64,000 nucleotides of DNA from assembly GCA_022747635.1 (NCBI GenBank), contig JAKTNV010000235.1, positions 62,001 to 126,000 of the forward strand. Direction: 5' to 3'. Of this stretch, positions 1-11,138 are shown one piece after another. A model generated the notes under the pieces. The model searched no databases, was not told the DNA's origin, and saw only the letters and a list, made by a program, of their open reading frames with translations. This stretch comes from Hetaerina americana. Its lineage: Eukaryota; Arthropoda; Insecta; Odonata; Calopterygidae. The position numbers were made by a program, and so were the translations under genes. Each line of letters opens with the position of its first letter. The first letter of the stretch is position 1.

Positions 1-3000
1 TTTCTTAATAACTGCCGTTTGGAAATGAAAAGAGTCAAACAAATTTACAACTGAAACTAACAGGCTTTCAAAAAAACCTTCGGGGGAACAACTAAAAGAG
101 TCGCTTTAATCACGAAATTTCTAATCCCGGGACTGCGGCTGGAAAACGTTATGCTTGCAAGAAATTCGTATAAATGATACCATTTTCTCAAAAACTACCG
201 TTTTGAAAGGTTAAGAAAGGAACAAATTTTCATTTGATGAATGAAGAGCTTTTAAAAAAGCATTTCGTAGAAAAACTTACACGACAATTCATTCGCGAAA
301 TTTCTCATCCCGAATCTGCGGAGGAAAATTATTATGTTTAAAAAATACGTATATTAACGAAACTTTTATAACAGCGGCTGCTTTGAAAGGAAGAGAGGCG
401 ACCAAATATTCTTTCAATTAATTTTAAGCTTTAAAAAACCGCCGACGAAAAACTAAACGCAACAATTGAATCGCAAAATTTCTCATCCCGGTACTGCGGA
501 TGAAAAATTTTATGTTTGCAAGAAATACGTTTGAATACGGAAATTTTCTCAATAACTGCCTTTTGAATATGAAAGGAGTCACACAAATTGACAATTAAAA
601 CTAACGGGCTTTCTAAAAAACCCTCGTTGAATCAACCAAACGAGTCGCTTGAATCACGAAATTTCTCATCCCGGGACTGCGGCTGGAAAACGTTATGCTT
701 GCAAGAAATACGTATAAATGATACCATTTTCTCAAAAACGAACGTTTTGAATGGAAAAGAAAGAACAAATTTTCATTTGATGAATAAAAAGCTTTTAGAA
801 AAATACTTGGAAGAAAAACTTACACGAAAAATGATTCACGAAATTTCTCATCCCGGGACTGCGGAGAAAAATTATAATGTTTAAAAGGTACGTATATTAA
901 CGACACTTTCATAACAGCGACTGCTTTAAAAGGAAGGGAGGCAACCAAATATTCATTTAATGAATTTTAAGATTTAAAAAACCGCTGAGGTAAAAACTAA
1001 ACGCCACAACTCAATCACAAAATTTCTCATCCCGGTACCGCGGATGAAAAATTTTATGTTTGCAAGAAATACGTTTGAATACGAAAGTTTCCCCAATAAC
1101 TGCCGTTTGGATATGTAAAGAGTAAAACAAATTTACAACTGAATTTAACAGTATTTATAAAAAACCCTCGGGGGAACAACTAAACGAGTCGCTTGACTCA
1201 CGAAATTTCTCATCCCGGGACTGCGGCTGGAAAACTTTATGCTTGCAAAAAATACGTATAAATGATACCATTTTCTCAAAAGCGACCGTTTTGAATGGTA
1301 AAGAAAGAACAAATTTTCATTTGGTGAATGAAAACCTTTTAAAAAAGCACTTGGAAGAAAAATTTAGACAAGAAATGATTCGCGAAATTTTTCACGCCGG
1401 GACTGCGGAGGAAAATTATTATGTTTAAAAAATAAGTATATTAACGAAACTTTTATAACAGCGACTGCCTTTAAAGGAAGAGAGGCCACAAAATATTCAT
1501 TCAATGAATTTTAAGCTTTAAAAAACCGCTGAGGTAAAACTAAACGCCACAATTGAATCACAAAATTTCTCATCCCAGTACTGCGGATGAAAAATTTTGT
1601 TTGCAAGAAAAACGTATAAATACGAAAATTTGCTCAATAACTGCCGTTGGGAAATGAAAATAGTCACACAAATTTAAAATTAACACTAACAGGCTTTCAG
1701 AAAAACCCTCGGGGGAACAAAGAAACGAATCGCTTTTATCACGAAATTTCTCATCCCGGGACTGCGCCTGGAAAACGTTGTGCTTGCAAGAAAAACGTAT
1801 AAATGATACAATTTTCTCAAAAACGACCGTTTTGAATAGTAAAGAAAGAACAAATTTTCATTTGATGAATGAAAAGCTTTTAAAAAAGCACTTGAAAGAA
1901 AAACACGAAAATTGATTCGCGAAATTTTTCATCCCGGGACTGCGGAGGAAAATTATTATGTTTAAAAAATAAGTATATTAACGAAACTTTCATAACAGCG
2001 ACTGCCTTTAAAGGAAGAGAGGCGACCAAATATTCATTCAATGAATTTTAAGCTTTAAAAAACCACTGAGGTAAAAACTAAACGCCATAATTGTATCACA
2101 AAATTTCTCACCCCGGTACTGCGGATACAAAATTTTATGTTTTTCAAGAAATACGTTTAAATACGAAAATTTTCTTAATAACTGCCGTTTGGAAATGAAA
2201 AGAGTCAAACAAATTTATAATTAAAACCAACAGGCTTTCAAAAAAACCTTCTTGGGAAAAACTGGAAGAGTCGCTTTAATCACGAAATTTCTAATCCCGG
2301 GAGTGCGGCTGGAAAACGTTATGCTTGCAAGAAATTCGTATAAATGATACCATTTTCTCAAAAACGACCGTTTTGAAAAGTTAAGAAAGGAACAAATTTT
2401 CATTTGATTAATGAAGAGCTTTTAAAAAAGCACTTGGTAGAAAAATTTAGAGAACAATTGATTCGCAAAATTTTTCATCCCGGGACTGCGGAGGAAAATT
2501 ATTATGTTTAAAAAATACGTATATTAACGAAACTTTTATAACAGCGGCTGCTTTGAAAGGAAGAGAGGCGACCAAATATTCTTTCAATTAATTTTAAGCT
2601 TTAAAAAACCGCCGACGAAAAACTAAACGCAACAATTGAATCGCAAAATTTCTCAACCCGGTACTGCGGATGAAAAATTTTATGTTTGCAAGAAATACGT
2701 TTGAATACGGAAATTTTCTCAATAACTGCCTTTTGAATAAAAAAGGAGTAAACAAATTTACAATTAAAACTAAGAGGCTTTCTTAAAAACCCTCGTTGGA
2801 ACAACCAAACGAGTCGCTTGAATCACGAAATTTCTCATCCCGGGACTGCGGCTGGAAAACGTTATGCTTGCAAGAAATACGTATAAATGATACCATTTTC
2901 TCAAAAACGAACGTTTTGAATGGAAAAGAAAGAACAAATTTTCATTTGATGAATGAAAAGCTTTTAGAAAAATACTTGGAAGAAAAACTTACACGAAAAA

Positions 3001-3800
3001 TGATTCACGAAATTTCTCATCCCGGGACTGCGGAGAAAAATTATAATGTTTAAAAGGTACGTATATTAACGACACTTTCATAACAGCGACTGCTTTAAAA
3101 GGAAGGGAGGCAACCAAATATTCATTTAATGAATTTTAAGATTTAAAAAACCGCTGAGGTAAAAACTAAACGCCACAACTCAATCACAAAATTTCTCATC
3201 CCGGTACTGCGGATGAAAAATTTTATGTTTGCAAGAAATACGTTTGAATACGAAAGTTTCCCCAATAACTGCCGTTGGGAAATGAAAAGAGTCACACAAA
3301 TTTACAATTAACACTAACAGGCTTTCAAAAAAACCTTCTGGGGAACAACTAAAAGAGTCGCTTTAATCACGAAATTTCTAATCCCCGGACTGCGGCTGGA
3401 AAACGTTATGCTTGCACGAAATTCGTAAAAATGATACCATTTTCTCAAAAACGACCGTTTTGAAAAGTTATGAAAGTAACAAATTTTCATTTGATGAATG
3501 AAGAGCTTTTAAAAAAGCACTTGGTAGAAAAACTCACACGACAATTCATTCGCGTAATTTTTCATCCCGGGATTGCGAAGGAAAATTATTATGTTTAAAA
3601 AATAAGTATATTAACGAAACTTTCATAACAGCGACTGTCTTTAAAGGAAGAGAGGCGACCAAATATTCATTCAATGAATTTTAAGCTTTAAAAAACCGCT
3701 GAGGTAAAAACTAAACGCCACAATTGAATCACAAAATTTCTCATCCCGGTACTGCGGATTCAAAATTTTAATGTTTTTCAAAAAATACGTTTAAATACGA
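1..3800. repeat. 2170-bp higher-order repeat (12-mer)
   Basis: The segment starting at 1 (TTTCTTAATAACTGCCGTTT) reappears at about 2171 with the same private variants. One of these is a rare CTCGTTG variant of the type C tail, at about 625 and again near 2793. The offset of about 2170 bp equals 12 monomers of 181 bp. Copies differ by scattered substitutions, so this is an older homogenisation unit than those near the right end of the window. Confidence 0.7.
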
Positions 3801-6800
3801 AAATTTTCTTAATAACTGCCGTTTGGAAATGAAAAGAGTCAAACCAATTTACAATTAAAACTAACAGGCTTTCAAAAAAACCTTCTGCGGAACAACTAAA
3901 AGAGTCGCTTTAATCACGAAATTTCTAATCCCGGAACTGCGGCTGGAAAACTTTATGCTTGCAAGAAATTCGTAAATATGATACCATTTTCTCAAAAACG
4001 ACCGTTTTGAAAAGTTATGAAAGGAACAAATTTTCATTTGATGAATGAAGAGCTTTTAAAAAAGCACTTGGTAGAAAAACTCACACAATTCTTTCGCGTA
4101 ATTTCTCATCCCGAATCTACGGAGGAAAATTATTATGGATAAAAAATAAGTATATTAACGAAACTTTTATAACAGCAGCTGCTTTGAAAGGAAAAGAGGC
4201 GACCAAATATTCATTCAATGAATTTTAAGCTTTAAAAAACCGCTGATGTACTAAACGCTACAATTGAATCACAAAATTTCTCATCCCGGTACTGCGGATG
4301 AAAAATTTTATGTTAGCAAGAAATACGTTTAAATACGAAAATTTTCTTAATAACTGCCGTTTGGAAATGAAATGAGTCAAACAAATTTACAATTAAAACT
4401 AACAGGCTTTTAAAAAAAACCCTCGTGGGAACAACCATACGAGTCGCTTGAATCACAAAAATTTCTCATCCCGGGACTGCGGCTGGAAAACTTTATGCTT
4501 GCAAGAAATAGTATAAATGATACCATTTTCAAAAAAACGACCGTTTTGAAAGGTAAAGAAAGGAACAAATTTTCATTTGATGAATAAAGAGCCTTTAAAA
4601 AAGCACTTGGAAGAAAAACTTACACGGAAATTGATTCGCGAAATTTCTCATCCCAGGACTGCGGAGGAAAATTATTATGTATAATAAGCACGTATATTAA
4701 CGAAACTTTTATAACAGCTAATGCTTTGAAAGGAAGGTAGGCAACAAAATATTCATTCAATGAATTTTAAGCTTTAAAAAACCGCTGAGGTAAAAACTAA
4801 ACGCAACAATTAAATCACAAAATTTCTCATCCCGGTACTGCGGATGAAAAATTTTGTTTGCAAGAAATACGTTTAAATACGAAAATTTTCTTAATAACTG
4901 CCGTTTGGAAATGAAAAGAGTCAAACAAATTTACAATTAAAACTAACAGGCTTTCAAAAAAACCTTCGGGGGAACAACGAAACGAGTCGCTTGAATCACG
5001 AAATTTCTCATCCCGAGACTGCGGCTGGAAAACGTTATGCTTGCAAGAAATACGTATAAATGATACCATTTTCTCAAAAACGACCGTTTTGAATGGTAAA
5101 GAAAGAACAAATTTTCATTTGATGAACGAAAAGCTTTTAAAAAAGCACTTGGAAGAAAAACACGAAAATTGATTCGCGGAATTTTTCATCCCGGGACTGC
5201 GGAGGAAAATTATTGTTTAAAAAATAAGTATATTAAAGAAACTTTCATAACAGCGACTGCCTTTAATGGAAGAGAGGCGACCAAATATTCATTCAATGAA
5301 TTTTAAGCTTTAAAAAACCGCTGAGGTAAAAACTAAACGACACAATTGAATCACAAAATTTCTCATCCCGGGACTGCGGCTGGAAAACTTTATGCTTGAA
5401 AGAAATACGTATAAATGATACCATTTTCTCAAAAACGACCGTTTTGATTAGTAAAGAAAGAACAAATTTTCATTTGATGAATGAAAAACTTTTAAAAAAG
5501 CACTTTGAAGAAAAATTTAGATAACAATTAATTCGCTAAATTTTTCATCTAGGGACTGCGGACGAAAATTATTATGTTTAAAAAATAAGTATAATAACGA
5601 AACTTTCATAACAGCAACTGCCTTTAAAGGAAGAGAGGCGACCAAATATACATTCAATGATTTTTAAACTTTAAAATACCGCTGAGGTAAAAACTAAACG
5701 CCACAATTGAATCACAAAATTTCTCATCCCGGTACTGCGGATGAAAAGTTTATGTTTGCAGGAAATACGTTTAAATACGAAAATTTTCTTAATAACTGCC
5801 GTTTGGAAATGAAAAGAGTCAAACAAATTTACAATTAAAACTAACAGGCTTTCAAAAAAACCTTCGGTGGAACAACTAGAAGAGTCGCTTTAATCACGAA
5901 ATTTCTAATCCCAGGACTGCGGCTGGAAAACGTTATGCTTGCAAGAAATACGTATAAATGATACCATTTTCAAAAAAACGACCGTTACGAAAGGTAAAGA
6001 AAGGAACAAATTTTCATTTGATGAATGAAGAGTTTTTAAAAAAGCACTTGAAAGAAAAACTTACACGACAATTGATTCGCAAAATTTCTCATCCCGGGAC
6101 TGCTGAGGAAAATGATTATGATTAAAAAATACGTATATTAACGAAACTTTTATAACAGCGACTGCTTTGAAAGAAATAGAGGCGACCAAATATTCATTCA
6201 ATGAATTTTAAGCTTTAAAAAACCGCTGAGCCAAAAAACTAAACGCCACAATTGAATCACAAAATTTCTCATCCCGGCTGCGGATGAAAAATTTTATGTT
6301 TGCAAGAAATACGGAAATTTTCTCAATAACTGCCTTTTGAAAATGAAAGGAGTCAAACAAATTTACAATTAAAACTAACAGGCTTTCATAAAAACCCTCG
6401 GGTGAACAACTAAACGAGTCGCTTGAATCACGAAATTTCTCACCCCGGGACTGCGGGTGGAAAACATTATGCTTGCAAGAAATATGTATAAATGATACCA
6501 TTTTCTCAAAAACGACCGTTTTGAAAGGTAAAGAAACAAACAAATTTTCATTTAATGAATGAAAAGCTTTTAAAAAAGCACTTGGAAGAAAAACACGAAA
6601 ATTGATTCGCGAAATTTTTCATCCCGGGACTGCGGAGGAAAATTATTATGTTTAAAAAATAAGTATATTAACGAAACTTTTATAACAGCGACTGCCTTTA
6701 AAGGGAGAGAGGCGACCAAATATTCTTCAATGAATTTTAAGCTTTAAAAAACCGCTGAGGTAAAAACTAAACGCCACAATTGAATCACAAAATTTCTCAT

Positions 6801-8652
6801 CCCGGTACTGCGGATGAAAAGTTTATGTTTGCAGGAAATACGTTTAAATACGAAAATTTTCTTAATAACTGCCGTTTGGAAATGAAAAGAGTCAAACAAA
6901 TTTACAATTAAAACTAACAGGCTTTCAAAAAAACCTTCTGGGGAACAACTAAAAGAGTCTCTTTAATCACGAAATTTCTAATCACGGGACTGCGGCTTGA
7001 AAACGTTATGCTTGCAAGAAATTCGTAAAAATGATACCATTTTCTCAAAAACGACCGTTTTGAAAAGTTATGAAAGGAACAAATTTTCATTTGATGAATG
7101 AAGAGCTTTTAAAAAAGCACTTGCTAAAAAAACTCACACGACAATTCATTCGCGTAATTTCTCATCCCGAATCTGCGGAGGAAAGTTATTATGTATAAAA
7201 AATACGTATATTAGCGAAACTTTTATAACAGCGGCTGCTTTGAAAGGAAAAGAGGCGACCAAATATTCATTCAATGAATTTAAGGCTTTAAAAAACCGCT
7301 GATGTACTAAACGCCACAATTGAATCACAAAATTTCTCATCCTGGTACTGCGGATGAAAAATTTTATGTTAGCAAGAAATACGTTTAAATACGAAAATTT
7401 TCTTAATAACTGCCGTTTGGAAATGAAAAGAGTCAAACAAATTTACAATTAAAACTAACAGGCTTTTAAAAAAAACCCTCGTGGGAACAACCATACGCGT
7501 CGCTTGAATCACAAAATTTCTCAACCCGGGACTGCAGCTGGAAAACTTTATGCTTGCAAGAAATACGTATAAATGATACTATTTTCAAAAAAACGACCGT
7601 TTTGAAAGGTAAAGAAAGGAACAAATTTTCATTTGATGAATAAAGAGCCTTTAAAAAAGCACTTGGAAGAAAAACTTACACGGAAATTGATTCGCGAAAT
7701 TTCTCATCCCGGGACCGCGGAGGAAAATTATTATGTATAATAAGTACGTATATTAACGAAACTTTTATAACAGCTAATGTTTTGAAAGGAAGGGAGGCAA
7801 CAAAATATTCATTCAATGAATTTTAAGCTTTAAAAAACCGCTGAGGTAAAAACTAAACGCAACAATTAAATCACAAAATTTCTTATCCCGGTACTGCGGA
7901 TGAAAAATTTTGTTTGCAAGAAATACGTATGAATACGAAAATTTTCTCAATAACTGCCGTTTGGAAGTGAAAAGTGGTACACAAATTTACAATTAAAACT
8001 AACAGGCTTTCAAAAAAACCCTCGGGGGAACAACGAAACGAGTCGCTTGAATCACGAAATTTCTCATCCCGGGACTGCGGCTGGAAAACTTTATGCTTGC
8101 AAGAAATACGTATAAATGATACCATTTTCTCAAAAACGACCGTTTTGATTGGTAAAGAAAGAACAAATTTTCATTTGATGAATGAAAAGCTTTTAAAAAA
8201 GCACTTGGAAGATAAACACGAAAATTGATTCGCGAAATTTTTCATCCCGGGACTGCGGAGGAAAATTATTATGTTTAAAAAATAAGTATATTAACGAAAC
8301 TTTTATAACAGCGACTGCCTTTAAAGGAAGAGAGGCGAACAAATATTCATTCAATGAATTTTAAGCTTTAAAAAACCGCTGAGGTAAAAACTAAACGCCA
8401 CAATTGAATCACAAAATTTCTCATCCCGGTACTGCGGATTCAAAATTTTATGTTTTTCAAGAAATACGTTTAAATACGAAAATTTTCTTAATAACTGCCG
8501 TGTGGAAATGAAAAGAGTCAAACCAATTTACAATTAAAACTAACAGGCTTTCAAAAAAACCTTCTGGGGAACAACTAAAAGAGTCGCTTTAATCACGAAA
8601 TTTCTAATCCCGGGACTGCGGCTGGAAACGAAAAATTATTATGTTTAAAAAA
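1..8652. repeat. Satellite array, left flank (about 181-bp monomers)
   Basis: Head-to-tail satellite, about 48 monomers. Each monomer of about 181 bp begins with a conserved box (TCATCCCGGGACTGCGG or a variant). Three types follow one another: type A continues with CTGGAAAACGTTATGCTTGC, type B with AGGAAAATTATTATG, and type C with GTACTGCGGATGAAAAATTT. Box spacing near 663, 845 and 1024 is about 180 bp, giving a trimer of about 543 bp. Positions 1 onward recur at about 2171 onward, a 2170-bp (12-monomer) higher-order repeat. Just before the insertion (about 8628) a type A monomer is cut short and joined to type B, a local deletion. All open frames here (61-124 codons, recurring with the repeat) are by-products of periodicity; I see no gene. 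Confidence 0.95.
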
Positions 8653-8658
8653 TAAGTA
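8653..8658. repeat. Target site duplication TAAGTA, left copy
   Basis: TAAGTA directly precedes the left terminal inverted repeat and is repeated directly after the right one (28193-28198). Six-base duplications are the known signature of Polinton integration. In untouched type B monomers nearby the same sequence reads AAAAAATAAGTATATTAACG, so the empty site is visible within the window. Confidence 0.93.
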
Positions 8659-9438
8659 AGTAGTTAGAGAATGCGGGTCCTGAAACAGCGAAAACCGCGC
8701 CACCTGGTGGCAAAAATCGTAACTAAAAACAAATGAATATCGAAACAAAAGAGTCGCGCGATGCGGCAAACAAATGAATGTCGAAACAAAAGAGTCGCGC
8801 GATGCGGCATGAAGCACGCCACCTGGTGGTAAAAATCGTAACTAAAAACAAATGAATGTCGAAAGAAAAGCGATGCGCGATGCGGTGAACAAATGAAGCA
8901 CGCCACCTGGTGGTAAAAATCGCAACTAAAAACAAATGAATGTCGAAAGAAAAGAGTCGTGCGATGCGGTAAACAAATGAAGCGCACCACCTGGTTTTAA
9001 AAATCGTAACTAAAAACAAAATGAATGTGGAAAGAAAAGAGGCGTGCGATGCGGTAAACAAATGAAGTACGGTTGCGTCGGACGACAGGAGAAGCACGCG
9101 ATGCGCGTGTGCTGGTGGTAGAATGCGTGACTAGTTGATTTACCTGCCACCTGCGTGATGCGGTACGCAACTCAAGCACGGTTGGCGTCGGATGACGGAA
9201 GAATGCTGAAAAAAATGAAGCGCGGTGGGCGTTGGTTGATTGCCCTGCCGCTTGGTGGACTGAAAGCGTATGAAAGTGAAAGAGGCATGTGATGCGTCGG
9301 GCGTCGAAACAAAAGAGACGTGCAAGGCGGTATTGTGAACAAAAGAGGCACGGCTGGCGAGGAAACAAAAGAGGTATGCAATGCGGTAGGCTGTGGCGCT
9401 GGAGTCGCGGGGCCGGACCGGGTCGGATCGGGTCGGGT
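8659..9438 (+). repeat. Left terminal inverted repeat
   Basis: Starts AGTAGTTAGAGAATG and matches the reverse complement of 27420-28192 almost throughout. By eye only a handful of differences are present (for example the base after GAATG, a GGTGGC versus GGTTC change, and one in the AAGCGATGCG segment). The match fades just after a GC-rich GGTCGGGTCGGG stretch near 9438. Its outer half holds tandem subunits; its inner part is more GC-rich than the rest of the window. Confidence 0.93.
8690..9062. repeat. Tandem subrepeats of about 83 bp inside the left TIR
   Basis: About four degenerate copies of a unit made of CCACCTGGTGG, a TAAAAATCGTAACTAAAAAC segment, AAATGAATGTCGAAA, and an AAGAGTCG...GATGCGG segment. 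The palindromic CCACCTGGTGG core lies near 8700, 8820, 8903 and 8987 (the last degraded to CCACCTGGTTT). Spacing is about 120, 83 and 83 bp; the first interval contains an extra partial unit. Confidence 0.8.
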
Positions 9439-9474
9439 GACGTTCATAAGAGGATGACTTTTAGAAAATCCAAG

Positions 9475-9668
9475 ATGGCGTGTTTCAGGAACGGCTTTTC
9501 CTATCTCTTCTGTAACAGGATGTCATGAAAAGCGCGGAGGTTTCTGTTTCGAATTAACGTCACGATATTAAATGGCGTGTTTCAAGAACGGCGGTTGCTA
9601 TCTACTATCAACAGGAGGGAATGAAAAGCGTGGACGTGTCTGTTTCAAACCCACGTTTTGATATCTTC
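9475..9668. repeat. Two direct copies of a 97-bp sequence inside the left TIR boundary
   Basis: ATGGCGTGTTTCAGGAACGG at 9475 is repeated as ATGGCGTGTTTCAAGAACGG at 9572. Later shared blocks include AACAGGA, ATGAAAAGCG and TCTGTTTC. The first copy is preceded by CCAAGATGGCG (9470-9480), which resembles a YY1-type site. No gene is seen between the TIR and 9729; this is probably subterminal regulatory DNA. Confidence 0.65.
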
Positions 9669-9728
9669 ACACAAACTCTCACAGGTGTATAAATGAAAGA
9701 AATACCTTAGAATTCAAAATTTGTTTAT

Positions 9729-10223
9729 TTATCTTTCTGCATTAGGTCCATCATTAAAAAAATTAAGAAGTCTATTGCGTAAAAGCTCTCTAGCTACTTT
9801 GTTGATGGATATTATTTCTTTTAAAATTTGCGAACGTCGCTCCGGTCGAACAAGTAAATCCACTCGATAACCTTTGCAGGTGATGAACTCGTCACATTTC
9901 GGACAGCTCACAACTTCGGACCATCTGCGATTACGAGAATATTGAATAAAGATGCACTGGTCACAGATAATCCACACACAAAGTTCGCGAGGACACAAAA
10001 TACTTCCACCTTTCTTCATGCTCAATTCTTTACGCTCTAGGTTAGGGAGCATAGGTTTGATAATCTTATTCTTCCGAGAGTATCTTTTTCCAATTTCACG
10101 GGAATAGAGAATGAACACAATAGAGTCTGGAAGCTGTGACATTTCAGTTCGACAGGACAGTGGGGAATAGACTCCAAACGCTTCCCGCGAACGGATGACG
10201 CTGTTCTGACCAGATGTAACCAT
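9729..10223 (-). CDS. Cys-rich, zinc-ribbon-like small protein (unknown function)
   Basis: A 164-aa frame starting with ATG at 10221-10223. I do not recognise the family. The central part carries seven cysteines (77, 82, 87, 90, 107, 110, 116). Two CxxC pairs separated by 16 residues (C87/C90 and C107/C110) suggest a zinc ribbon. The N-terminal half is basic and the C-terminal 35 residues look helical. A TTTATT (AATAAA on this strand) overlaps the stop codon at 9724-9729, supporting a compact real gene. It is divergent from the plus-strand Cys-rich gene at 10346, with about 120 bp between the starts. Position next to the TIR and Cys content suggest an early or regulatory protein; this is inference. 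Confidence 0.6.
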   Translation of the reverse strand: MVTSGQNSVIRSREAFGVYSPLSCRTEMSQLPDSIVFILYSREIGKRYSRKNKIIKPMLPNLERKELSMKKGGSILCPRELCVWIICDQCIFIQYSRNRRWSEVVSCPKCDEFITCKGYRVDLLVRPERRSQILKEIISINKVARELLRNRLLNFFNDGPNAER

Positions 10224-10301
10224 TTAGCTGCGTTGGAGACGTATATTCACGCCAACATGTGGTAAAATGATGAATTTCATATTGTGAGAGCACAACGAGC
10301 C

Positions 10302-10308
10302 TATAAAA
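10302..10308 (+). promoter_or_regulatory. TATA box for the 10346 gene
   Basis: TATAAAA lies 38 bp upstream of the ATG at 10346. A start site about 30 bp downstream would give a very short leader. The sequence between the divergent genes (10224-10345) would serve both; on the minus side only a weak ATATAC (about 10241-10246) is seen. Confidence 0.6.
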
Positions 10309-10345
10309 CACCCCTCGTTGCTCCCTCACCAACACTCGTTCTGCG

Positions 10346-10768
10346 ATGAGTTTAACGGAGCTATACTCCTGCGTGAGGTATGCTATATTTCGGGTGCACG
10401 GTAGATTCATAAGGAAAAAGGAAAGAATACTGTGTAAAAGAGTCGAAGACCTCTGCATCGATTGTTTTGTGAAGTTAAACGTACCTTTCATGTCAGTGCG
10501 TCTTTCACACAAGACTGTGAAAAATAGTGCGATCCATCCGGAAATTGACTTTTGCTGCCTGTGTTGCCGTCAAGTCCCCGCAGATTGGAGACCCGCTCAC
10601 GAATGTAAAAGGTGTTCCAAATGTGTTCCGAACAAGGCGGAGTATGCCGTTTTGACTACATTACCTCACTGCGGATTAAATACTGAGGATATTGGATTAT
10701 TTTCCGAGTTAAGTGAAGATGAGGAGGAGGAGGAGGACGACGACCTTGATTCCCCGCTTCGTTCATGA
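10346..10768 (+). CDS. Cys-rich protein with acidic C-terminus (candidate early/regulatory protein)
   Basis: 140 aa with 12 cysteines. C37-x2-C40 pairs with a dense cluster (C70, C71, C73, C74), followed by C87-x2-C90-x2-C93, so one or two zinc sites are likely. The C-terminus is strongly acidic: residues 123-135 are almost all D/E and start with a Ser in casein-kinase-2 context. Small DNA tumour virus regulators (E1A, E7) combine CxxC zinc sites with an acidic CK2 stretch, and adintoviruses are reported to carry comparable genes. No LxCxE motif is present here, so that parallel is architectural only. It has its own TATA box and an AATAAA about 140 bp after the stop, and runs opposite to the core genes. 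Confidence 0.65.
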   Translation: MSLTELYSCVRYAIFRVHGRFIRKKERILCKRVEDLCIDCFVKLNVPFMSVRLSHKTVKNSAIHPEIDFCCLCCRQVPADWRPAHECKRCSKCVPNKAEYAVLTTLPHCGLNTEDIGLFSELSEDEEEEEDDDLDSPLRS

Positions 10769-10905
10769 TTTAATCCATCGATATGTGATGTTTGTTGTAT
10801 TTTAATTGCTTAAGAGGGTGGAAGTAAATAAGATACAATACTGCCAGCATTGAAAATGTGGACAGTACTTTAGATGATTTGGAAATTAATATGTAAAGTT
10901 TTTTC

Positions 10906-10911
10906 AATAAA
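10906..10911 (+). terminator. Polyadenylation signal for the 10346 gene
   Basis: AATAAA followed by an A-run, about 138 bp after the stop codon at 10768. The intervening stretch is AT-rich and shows no further gene. Confidence 0.55.
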
Positions 10912-10976
10912 AAAAATGACTGAGAAATTGTTCTTTTTCATTGTTTTTAGAGGGTAAAAGTAAATAAAACAAACAA

Positions 10977-11138
10977 GGATTTGATAACACATTTCACAAT
11001 ATATTTTAAGCATATTAAGAACAAGAACAAGTATATTGAGTATCATACAATTTAAAAGGATTTAATAACACATTTCACAATATATTTTAAGCATAATAAG
11101 TACAAGAACAAGTATATTGAGTATCATACAATTTAAAA
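10977..11138. repeat. Two direct copies of an 81-bp AT-rich sequence
   Basis: GGATTTGATAACACATTTCA at 10977 is repeated as GGATTTAATAACACATTTCA at 11058. The rest of the unit (ATATTTTAAGCAT..., GAACAAGTATATTGAGTATC) matches almost perfectly. It lies between convergent genes and reaches the 3' end of the broken gene at 11133. No function is evident. Confidence 0.8.

Noticed and set aside
1..8652. Many open frames of 60-124 codons in the left satellite, with near-identical proteins
   Set aside because: They recur with the repeat on both strands, lack promoters, and break at each variant monomer; periodic AT-rich DNA explains them.
10144..10512. Minus-strand frame of 122 codons between the two left-end genes
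   Set aside because: It overlaps both Cys-rich genes and the TATA box, and has no recognisable features.
10346..10768. LxCxE Rb-binding motif in the acidic Cys-rich protein
   Set aside because: I looked for it in this and the other two Cys-rich proteins and found no exact match.
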